This document shows, piece after piece, positions 1-6,600 of a DNA stretch of 19,685 nucleotides. Numbering within the stretch: position 1 is the stretch's first letter; every line of letters begins with the position of its first letter. The stretch spans positions 1-19,685 of the forward strand of contig CAYJIU010000032.1 of the NCBI GenBank assembly GCA_964370305.1, in the 5' to 3' direction. The notes beneath the pieces were generated by a model. That model was given only the letters and a program-made list of their open reading frames with translations, had not been told where the DNA came from and made no database searches. This stretch comes from CAYJAD01 sp964370305. GTDB lineage: Bacteria; Desulfobacterota; Desulfovibrionia; Desulfovibrionales; Desulfovibrionaceae. Made by a program: the position numbers and the translations under genes.

Positions 1-23
1 TGGTGCGTCGCCTAAATGTCTGT

Positions 24-39
24 CATTCAAGGAGGAATG
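24..39 (+). promoter_or_regulatory. Translation-control hairpin over the flagellin 1 ribosome binding site (CsrA-like)
   Basis: CATTC (24-28) and GAATG (35-39) pair around the six-base loop AAGGAG (29-34). The loop is the Shine-Dalgarno core, and the ATG follows at 42. A GGA inside a hexanucleotide loop is the known high-affinity target form of CsrA/RsmA, which represses flagellin translation in several bacteria. The hairpin is seen directly; CsrA binding is inferred. The same element precedes flagellin 2. Confidence 0.55.
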
Positions 40-41
40 TC

Positions 42-929
42 ATGGCGCTTACAACCAACACCAATTTGATGGCCCTTAATACCACCAACAATCTAGGTGG
101 ACATTATGGCAATTTACAAACCTCAACCCAACGTCTTTCTACTGGTCTGCGCATTAATAGTGCAGCTGACGATGCAGCTGGCTTGGCTATTCGCGAACTT
201 ATGCGTGCAGATATTGCAGCCCTTAATCAAGGTGTGCGTAATGCTAATGACGCTATTTCGCTAATTCAAACAGCTGACGGCGCACTGCAAACCATTGACG
301 AGCAGCTAATTCGTATGAAGACTCTAACTGAGCAAGCTGCCACCGGTACCTATGACTCCACAAGCCGTCTTATGATTGAGTCTGAGTATCAAGCGTTGGC
401 ATCGGAAATTACCCGTATCGCCACTGCCACAGACTTTAACGGTGTAAAGTTACTTGATGGTACTTTGAATGGTGACCACAATGGTAATGCGCTTAAATCT
501 ACTGGCGCAATCCGTATTCACTTTGGTACTGCCAATGATAGTGCTGAGGATTATTATAACCTCACTATTGGTGATGCTACAGCATCTGCACTAGGTATAG
601 GTAGTGGCAGTGCTGAAGGTGATGGTTACTCTATTTCAACCCAGTCTGCAGCCCAGCTTGCCCTAAAAGCTGTTAATGACGCCATTGTTTCGAAGGATAA
701 AATTCGCGCAAATCTTGGTGCCATGCAAAACCGCTTGGAGGCTACTGTTAGCAACTTAACCATTCAGTCGGAAAATATGCAAGCTGCTGAATCTCGCATA
801 TCTGACGTAGACGTTGCAACAGAAATGACAGCTTTTGTAAGAAATCAGATTCTTTCACAATCTGCTGTTGCTATGCTTGGTCAGGCTAACTCTATGCCTA
901 GAATGGCGTTGAATTTGATTGGTGGATAA
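42..929 (+). CDS. Flagellin, first of two tandem copies
   Basis: Structural subunit that is exported through the flagellar type III apparatus and polymerises into the filament. The start at 42 was chosen over an upstream in-frame ATG at 3 because GGAGG lies just before it and the protein then begins MALTTNTNLMALN, the usual flagellin N-terminus. The product has 295 residues. Residues 1-140 form the N-terminal D0/D1 region (RLSTGLRINSAADDAAGLAI, then RADIAALNQGVRNANDAISL). Residues about 141-200 are a short variable part, and residues 200-295 are the C-terminal D1/D0 helices (SRISDVDVATEMTAFVRNQI, ending in NLIGG). There is essentially no D2/D3 domain, so this is a minimal-core flagellin. The core sequence resembles Desulfovibrio flagellins. 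A close paralogue follows at 1523. The promoter lies outside the window. Family assignment is very secure; which numbered fla/fli gene it is cannot be told. Confidence 0.97.
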   Translation: MALTTNTNLMALNTTNNLGGHYGNLQTSTQRLSTGLRINSAADDAAGLAIRELMRADIAALNQGVRNANDAISLIQTADGALQTIDEQLIRMKTLTEQAATGTYDSTSRLMIESEYQALASEITRIATATDFNGVKLLDGTLNGDHNGNALKSTGAIRIHFGTANDSAEDYYNLTIGDATASALGIGSGSAEGDGYSISTQSAAQLALKAVNDAIVSKDKIRANLGAMQNRLEATVSNLTIQSENMQAAESRISDVDVATEMTAFVRNQILSQSAVAMLGQANSMPRMALNLIGG

Positions 930-959
930 CAAAACCCTTGTGGGAAGGGGATTTGATAT

Positions 960-990
960 AATGTGGGGGCTTAGGCCCCCACATTAGTTT
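960..990 (+). terminator. Hairpin terminator after flagellin 1
   Basis: An 11-bp perfect stem (AATGTGGGGGC, 960-970, with GCCCCCACATT, 975-985) encloses the loop TTAG. It lies 31 bases after the flagellin 1 stop. The downstream T tract is weak (AGTTTG). A degenerate direct copy of the same element, including the following ACATTAGTTTG, lies at 1138-1165. Confidence 0.65.
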
Positions 991-1165
991 GATGACAAAC
1001 CCCACTTTGTGGGTTTTGCGCCGCTATTGTCAGCAGAGCTGCCAAGCGGGAAGGCACGAAAATCAACCGCTTTACGGCGCAAGTAAATTGCGCCTGTTCT
1101 TGATTTATCGGTCGTGCTGACTTTGTCAGCACTCTCTGTGGGGGCTTAGGACCCCACATTAGTTT
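960..1165. repeat. Cluster of hairpins between the flagellin genes, bounded by a repeated GC-rich stem
   Basis: The region opens with the terminator stem at 960-985 and closes with its degenerate copy at 1138-1160 (TGTGGGG paired with CCCCACA). Between them lie a CCCAC/GTGGG hairpin (1001-1013), a perfect 7-bp stem GGCGCAA/TTGCGCC (1076-1082 with 1088-1094) and a perfect 8-bp stem GTGCTGAC/GTCAGCAC (1114-1121 with 1125-1132). GCGCCG at 1018-1023 can also pair with CGGCGC at 1075-1080, closing a larger domain. No convincing ORF is present. It could be a structured RNA, a mosaic of terminators or a palindromic repeat element. Confidence 0.5.
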
Positions 1166-1301
1166 GGGGATCATTTTACTATAAAAATATACTGTTTGAA
1201 ATCGTTACCCTGTTTTTAATATCTACTGTTAATATAAAGCCTCTACATCGCTCATCGTTTATTTTACATCTTCACACCTAACTTCATCCGCCTTAACAAA
1301 T

Positions 1302-1317
1302 TGGTACGCTTTTTGCT
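1302..1317 (+). promoter_or_regulatory. Sigma-54 promoter of flagellin 2
   Basis: TGGTACG-CTTT-TTGCT matches the -24/-12 consensus (TGGYACG, four bases, TTGCW) with correct spacing between GG (1303-1304) and GC (1315-1316). Transcription would start near 1328, giving a leader of about 195 bases before the ATG at 1523. Sigma-54 control of flagellar genes is well established in many Gram-negative bacteria. The match is seen directly; its use is inferred. Confidence 0.7.
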
Positions 1318-1335
1318 GTTTCCTAAGTGTAAAAG

Positions 1336-1360
1336 TGGATAGGAAAATTTTTCCTATTCA
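1336..1360. promoter_or_regulatory. 25-bp palindrome just downstream of the predicted flagellin 2 start site
   Basis: ATAGGAAAA (1339-1347) and TTTTCCTAT (1349-1357) form a perfect inverted repeat around the single central base 1348. The outer bases TG/CA pair as well, with one mismatch between them. It covers roughly +8 to +32 from the predicted transcription start. It could be an operator or a downstream enhancer for a sigma-54 activator, as known for FlrC on Vibrio flagellin genes. The bound protein is unknown. Confidence 0.45.
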
Positions 1361-1503
1361 TGCGGGCTGTACCCAGAACCCCGCACATTGTAGAGGCTGC
1401 GTAACAGTATGTACGCAAGTTAACAATAAATAGCCCCCTTGGGGGCATGTCGGTGGAAGGTTGCAAGGACGCGACCGTGCATAAGCACCATCAGGCAGTC
1501 AAG

Positions 1504-1521
1504 ACATTCAAGGAGGAATGT
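1504..1521 (+). promoter_or_regulatory. Translation-control hairpin over the flagellin 2 ribosome binding site (CsrA-like)
   Basis: ACATTC (1504-1509) and GAATGT (1516-1521) form a perfect 6-bp stem, extendable by one G-T pair. The loop is AAGGAG (1510-1515), and the ATG follows at 1523. This is the stronger of the two copies and fits the CsrA target form of GGA in a hexaloop overlapping the Shine-Dalgarno site. Binding is inferred. Confidence 0.6.
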
Positions 1522-1522
1522 T

Positions 1523-2410
1523 ATGGCAATGTATATTAACCACAATCAGATGGCCCTTAATGTTTCCAATAACCTTAACTCGCACTATGGAAGACTACAA
1601 ACTTCTACCCAGCGTTTGTCTTCAGGTATGCGCATCAACGGCGCATCTGACGACGCAGCCGGTCTAGCCATTCGCGAACTTATGCGTGCTGATGTTGCGG
1701 CCCTTAATCAAGGTATACGTAATGCTAATGACGCTATTTCGCTAATTCAAACGGCCGACGGCGCCCTTGGCGTAATTGACGAGCAGCTCATTCGTATGAA
1801 AGAGCTTTCCGAGCAAGCCGCAACCGGTACTTATGATTCAACTCAGCGTCTTATGATTGAATCAGAATATCAAGCACTTGCGTCGGAAATTACTCGTATC
1901 GCCAATGCCACAGACTTTAACGGTATTAAGTTACTTGATGGTTCTTTGGATGGTGCTCACAATGGTAGTTTATTAAAGGCTACAGGTGAGCTTAAGGTTC
2001 ACTTTGGCACTGCTAACGACTCAGCTGAGGATTACTACTACATTCAAATTGGTGATTCCACAGCTTCGGCCCTAGGCCTTGGTAATGAAAGTGCCCAAGA
2101 TGCTGGTTTCTCCATCTCGACCCAGTCTGCTGCACAGCTTGCTCTTGTAGCTGTTAATGATGCTATTGTTTCTAAGGATAAAATTAGAGCGCACTTAGGC
2201 GCGCTTCAAAACCGCTTAGAAGCAACTGTTAGCAATTTAACTATTCAGTCAGAAAATATGCAAGCCGCTGAATCTCGCATATCTGACGTAGACGTTGCAA
2301 CAGAAATGACAGAATTTGTGCGGAACCAAATCCTCACACAATCTGCTGTTGCTATGCTTAGCCAAGCTAACTCCATGCCGCGTATGGCTTTACAGCTCAT
2401 CGGCGGTTAA
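1523..2410 (+). CDS. Flagellin, second tandem copy
   Basis: Filament subunit of 295 residues, the same length as its paralogue upstream. The start at 1523 follows AAGGAGG at the usual distance and gives MAMYINHNQMALN; an upstream in-frame ATG in the leader was rejected. N-terminal core: RLSSGMRINGASDDAAGLAI, then QAATGTYDSTQRLMIESEYQ. C-terminal core: SRISDVDVATEMTEFVRNQI, ending in QLIGG. The middle segment (about 140-200) is where the copies differ most. Stretches of 35 and 46 bases are identical to flagellin 1 (1718-1752 with 237-271, and 2267-2312 with 786-831), which points to recent duplication or gene conversion. It has its own predicted sigma-54 promoter and a strong terminator, so it can be expressed separately from the first copy. 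Confidence 0.97.
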   Translation: MAMYINHNQMALNVSNNLNSHYGRLQTSTQRLSSGMRINGASDDAAGLAIRELMRADVAALNQGIRNANDAISLIQTADGALGVIDEQLIRMKELSEQAATGTYDSTQRLMIESEYQALASEITRIANATDFNGIKLLDGSLDGAHNGSLLKATGELKVHFGTANDSAEDYYYIQIGDSTASALGLGNESAQDAGFSISTQSAAQLALVAVNDAIVSKDKIRAHLGALQNRLEATVSNLTIQSENMQAAESRISDVDVATEMTEFVRNQILTQSAVAMLSQANSMPRMALQLIGG

Positions 2411-2428
2411 TGGTAATAAATTTTATCT

Positions 2429-2510
2429 GCATGGGGGGACTTCCCCCATGCGGGTAAAGTGTCTAAGGACACAAAATATCCTCAAAGGGTCTGGGCCTTT
2501 GAGGATATTT
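2429..2510 (+). terminator. Double hairpin terminator after flagellin 2
   Basis: First hairpin: GCATGGGGG (2429-2437) pairs with CCCCCATGC (2443-2451) around GACTT. Second hairpin: AAATATCCTCAAAGG (2474-2488) pairs perfectly over 15 bp with 2496-2510, and ACTTTTGTG follows. The second is the more typical factor-independent terminator. Confidence 0.75.
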
Positions 2511-2539
2511 ACTTTTGTGAAGGAAAAGGCAGGAAAGGC

Positions 2540-2660
2540 ATGGATTGCCGCGTCGCTGTGCTCCTCGCAATGACGAAAGGCAAAAAGCGTAGCGTATGGA
2601 TTGCCGCGCTGCGCTTGCAATGACAAAAGGCATGGATTGCCGCGCTGCGCTTGCAATGAC
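2540..2660 (-). repeat. Array 1 of a short palindromic repeat, three copies
   Basis: Copies lie at 2540-2574, 2596-2624 and 2632-2660. On the plus strand each reads ATGGATTGCC, a GC-rich core, then GCAATGAC; on the minus strand each starts GTCATTG. The short arms ATTGC/GCAAT can pair. Copies are separated by purine-rich linkers such as AAAGGC, and one linker contains AAAAAGCGTAGCGT. The repeat form recalls abundant intergenic elements beginning GTCATTGCGAG in many bacteria (from memory). The ORFs that run through the array are artefacts of the repetition. The rest of the gap up to 2870 holds purine-rich linkers and the inverted copy at 2793, and nothing else I can identify. Confidence 0.8.
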
Positions 2661-2792
2661 AAGAGGCAAGAGGGCAGAAGACAAAAGGCAGGAGGAGCAA
2701 AAGTCCATGATGTTGGCTGTAAGGGGTTTGTTCCCAAATGTAATTTTATCCGAAGTCGCTGTGGAGGTATGATAGCAAGGCTTTTAGCCGAA

Positions 2793-2846
2793 GTCATTGC
2801 GAGGCGCGTAGGAGCAGGAACTGCGACGAGCAACGAAGCAATCCAT
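2793..2846 (+). repeat. Inverted, longer copy of the same palindromic repeat
   Basis: It reads GTCATTGCGAGGCGCG on the plus strand and ends GCAATCCAT, so it is opposite in orientation to the nine other copies. Its middle is longer and is itself built of CGACGAGC-like pieces. It lies 25 bases beyond the 3' end of the GIY-YIG gene. Confidence 0.75.
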
Positions 2847-2870
2847 GCCTTTAATTTTTCTTTCTTAAAC

Positions 2871-3155
2871 TCACTCAAAGCCGTTTATTAAATCAAGCCA
2901 TTTCGGGTTAATGCTTTCTATTAATTCAATTTTCTTCTTGCGACTGCCACTTTTTAGTTGTTTTTCTCTAGCTATGGCACTGGCTGGGTCTGCATGTTCC
3001 TCAAAATAAACTAAGTTGTGCACTGTATATTTTGATGTGAATTGGCCACCTGTATTTGCTTTATGTTCTGCTATTCTACGCTCGATGTTATTTGTAACCC
3101 CTACATATAAAGTACCATGAGTCTTGCTAGCTAAAATGTAAGTATAGTATGGCAT
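2871..3155 (-). CDS. Small GIY-YIG nuclease domain protein (UPF0213/URI type)
   Basis: A 94-residue single-domain protein of the GIY-YIG superfamily, which cut DNA using a metal-dependent Tyr/Arg/Glu centre. The motif appears as YIL (residues 6-8) and YVG (17-19), followed by NNIERRIAEH with Arg26 and His31, and AIAREKQLKSGSR with the likely catalytic Glu64. Length and motifs fit the stand-alone UPF0213/COG2827 group, whose cellular role is poorly defined. The start is the first ATG and keeps the whole domain; its ribosome binding site is weak. The gene is enclosed by inverted-orientation copies of the palindromic repeat at 2793-2846 and 3258-3541, and lies downstream of the giant gene on the same strand. 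A role in mobility or maintenance of the repeats is only a hypothesis. Family assignment is secure. Confidence 0.9.
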   Translation of the reverse strand: MPYYTYILASKTHGTLYVGVTNNIERRIAEHKANTGGQFTSKYTVHNLVYFEEHADPASAIAREKQLKSGSRKKKIELIESINPKWLDLINGFE

Positions 3156-3257
3156 ATCGTTCTCTGGTGTCGGGTATTTTATGTTTTTATGTTAGCATGG
3201 GTTGGGGTGAAGGGCAATGGCGAAAGGCAAAGGCGAAAGGCGAAAGACAGGAAAGGC

Positions 3258-3541
3258 ATGGATTGCCACGCTACGCTCGCAATGACAAAAGGCATGGATT
3301 GCCGCATCGCTGTGCTCTTCGCAATGACGAGAGGCAAAAAGCGTAGCGTATAGATTGCCGCGCTGTGCTCTTCGCAATGACGAGAGGCAAAAAGCGTAGC
3401 GTATAGATTGCCGCGCTGTGCTCGCAATGACGAGAGGCAAAGGCATGGATTGCCGCGCTGCGCTCGCAATGACAAAAGGCAAAAAACGTAGCGTATGGAT
3501 TGCCGCGTCGCCACTTGTTTTTCGTCTCTCTTCGCAATGAC
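3258..3541 (-). repeat. Array 2 of the palindromic repeat, six copies
   Basis: Copies lie at 3258-3286, 3294-3328, 3350-3381, 3403-3431, 3445-3473 and 3495-3541. All have the orientation of array 1. Most are 29-35 bases; the last is stretched to 47 bases by extra sequence in its core. The linker containing AAAAAGCGTAGCGT recurs before the copies at 3350 and 3403, and as a variant before 3495. The array lies between the stop of the giant gene and the start of the GIY-YIG gene, so it would be transcribed if the two are read together. A purine-rich stretch of GGC-A-rich linkers (about 3215-3257) precedes it. The remaining bases up to 3605 show no clear terminator for the giant gene. Confidence 0.85.
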
Positions 3542-3605
3542 AAGAGGCAGGCAACAAAGATTCACAGCTATTGCTTGTTATTAAAAATGTACAACTTTTC
3601 GTTTA

Positions 3606-6600
3606 TTACTCAAAGTATACAAAGGTGTTGTATGTTTCTCCGCCAAGTCTTACTGCATAGCCTTGAGTAACAGCGTCTCCTAGAGTCGTTGAAATGATGG
3701 CACCATCTTCATCCCTAGCATCAACATTAGAATTCCAAGTATACTCCTCTGTTGTGGGGGTTTGAGCTTGCTTTGCATATTTTAGAGTGTCTTGGGCATC
3801 AAAGCCTTTTACGGTGATTTGTGAGGAGCTTGCACTTGGTGCAGTGATAAATAATACATCAGCTCCGTCATCATTATCACCAAATTCTATCATGGGTCTA
3901 TTACTTTGAGATGTACCCTCAACGCCCACGGCAATGGTATCATTGCCCTTGCTATCAACAATAATATGGCCGCCAGTTAGTTCAAATGGATCTGGAGTTC
4001 TTGAATCAAAATCATAGGCATTTTCAGCAAAGACAAAGCCGCCAGTGCCATCATTAATTACCTTAAGGGTGATTTTACCCTTGGACATGCTATTAATATC
4101 CATGGTGACATATTCAGCCCCGCTATGCTCAATTACTATATCAGCATCAGTACTATTTACAACATCACTTATATTAATACTATCAGCTCCGCCGCCAGTT
4201 TTAATTACACCTTTTAAGGCGTTAGTAATGTTAAAAGTGCTTGCGCCTTCATAATCAGTGATAGTTCCATCATTCATATTGGTTATCTTGAAGACATTGC
4301 CTACGTTTATGGCTGCTCCCCCTGAGTCACCGGCATCAATACTGCCACCATTCATGGTGGTGATAGTAAAGTTGTCGCTACCAAAGGCAGTATCAATGCT
4401 TCCATCATTAAATATTTCTATCTCAAATGAGTTATTGCCACCAGCATCAATTATTTTAAGGCTATCGTCCTCACTGGCACTGATATTGGTAATAATATAC
4501 ACATTATCGCCGCTACCACCATTGATAGTGCCCTTGGTTATGGTATCTATTGTTATAGTATCGACTCCGTCATTGGCATTGATTGTGGCTGTGCCAGACA
4601 TGGTGCTTATATTAATTAAGTCATCAAATGCACTACCTTCAATGGTGCCACCACTAAAATCAAAGCCTTGAGTATTATCCTTACCATAAAGGTAGAAGGC
4701 GTCGTTGCCTGTATATGCAGCACCGCTGGCAGTAAGGGTGAGGGTGCCAGCAGACATACCGCCTTGTAGATATACTCTATCAGTACCGGCACTGTTATTT
4801 ATAGTGTAATTGCCACCACTAAGTTTATTTTCAATGACAATATTATCACTACTAGCAAGACTTGCTATGGTGCCACCAGTCCATGTGGTTACGGTTAATT
4901 GATCTACACCAGCGGAGCCGCTGAAGGTTTCACTATCGGCAAGGGTAGCTTGGGTTTGAGTTATGCCAACATCTTCACCGTTGATTTTAACAGTTATACC
5001 TGCAGCATTATAAGTGGCACCAGGGCCAAGATTAGTAATATGCAGTTCCGTTATGCCTGTGAAGTTGTTATTTGTTCCATATAAGTTTTCAACGGTGACT
5101 ATTTGTCCAGCCTTGCCAGTAAATGTTCCACCATTCATATTTTCAATGGTGACATCTTCCCAAACACCACCAGCTGCAAGCGTAACACCACTAGCATCAA
5201 TGGTGTCATTACTATCAACATTTACAAAGGTTATGGTTTCTATATTGGTAATATCGCTAACGTCAGTATTTCCATCAATGTCAGTTATGGTTAGTTTGTC
5301 AAAGCTAGAAGCACCGCCATCAATAAAACCAGCAGTATAGTGATTGATTAAAATTGTATCTTGATCATCACCAGCATTGATGGTTCCGCCAGTCATCGTA
5401 TCAAATACGGTAATGCCATCATTGCCAGCATTAAGGTTAATGGTGCCGTTTGTCATTGTACCAATTTCAAAAGCATCAGCCTTACTACTGCCGTGAATGC
5501 TTCCACCAGCCAAGGTAGCATTTTCACCATAAAGGTAGAAGCCTGCATTGTCATTGGCAGTAAGGGTTATACTGCCTTGAGTCATGGTCACACCATCTTT
5601 GAGGTAAACATTTGCATTGTTAGAACTTGAGTCATTATTAATTGTTAAGTGGTCATTACCTCCACTAAAATCTGCTGTGAGGTAGATGCTATCGCTGCCG
5701 CCACCAGTATTAATAGTTGCATTGCCAGAGATGGTTCCTAGGGTAAGGCTATCTGATTCAACACTGCCATTAATGGTGCCGCCAGTCATGTTGAAGCCTG
5801 TGTTTTCATCCACTCCATAAACTGTAATGGAATTAGGCTTACCGCCAGTTGCTTCAAGGTTTAGGGTACCACCATTGAGGCCATTTTCTAAAAATATCTT
5901 GTCACTATCCTCAACTGAATTACTGACATCTGACAATGTTACGTTATTAGTTATGGCATTTTTAATGGTGATGCTGTCATGTCCAGCTCCAGTCTGAATC
6001 TCGCCAGCAGTCCAACTCGTTACGGTAATGGTATCAGCTCCACCACCAGCACTAATGGTTCCGGCAAAATTTTCTACATTAACAATGTCGTTACTGGTTC
6101 CACCATATACAGTGTCAGCACCCTCAATATTAGTAATGATATATGACCCACCATCAATATCATCAACCCATATTTCATCTGTTACATGGGTAATGGTCAA
6201 TTTATCTTGGCTAGACATTATAATGCGATTGTTGCCACCAGCCATATCAGGAGCACTCCAAGTGGCAATGTTAATGATGTCAATATTACCATCGTCGTTA
6301 TTGCTAGACACTATCCCGCCGGAAAATTCATCGATATTAACATTATCAGTACCTTTGGAATTAAAACTTAGGCGCCCATTGCTAATATCAACACCAGTAG
6401 TATTATCAGCTCCCCAGATTACATAACTACCCTCACCGTAGAAGGATATGTAGTTTTCAGTAGTTGTACCACCCATGCCAGCTTCAATAAAGATGCTATC
6501 TGTACCGAATGTATTATATATGGCAATGTCTTCATTATCTACAAGTTGCTTTTCTATATATATGCTATCATCACCAAAGCCGGTTTCAATTTTATCACCA

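Larger units (their letters stand above)
1238..1398. repeat. 10-bp inverted repeats flanking the flagellin 2 promoter
   Basis: AGCCTCTACA (1238-1247) and TGTAGAGGCT (1389-1398) are perfect inverted copies about 140 bases apart. They enclose the sigma-54 promoter and the palindrome at 1336-1360. Shorter hairpins follow: TGCGGG/CCCGCA (1361-1366 with 1380-1385) and GCCCCC/GGGGGC (1433-1446). The repeats may be chance, a leader RNA stem or borders of an invertible segment. Confidence 0.35.

Noticed and set aside
971..1174. 67-codon frame on the minus strand between the flagellin genes
   Set aside because: It runs through hairpins and the duplicated terminator stems, and has no recognisable domain or start signal.
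1439..1522. Upstream in-frame start for flagellin 2
   Set aside because: It would add 28 residues unlike any flagellin N-terminus, and lies within the structured leader before the clear AAGGAGG site.
2423..2878. Overlapping frames on both strands through repeat array 1, and likewise 3149-3565 through array 2
   Set aside because: Their products are repeats such as SLRAQRGNP or CHCERSAAIHAF, which simply translate the palindromic repeat. No start signals or domains.
3258..3541. Possible CRISPR array
   Set aside because: Intervals between copies are only about 7-22 bases and themselves repetitive, copies vary in length, and there are no cas genes.
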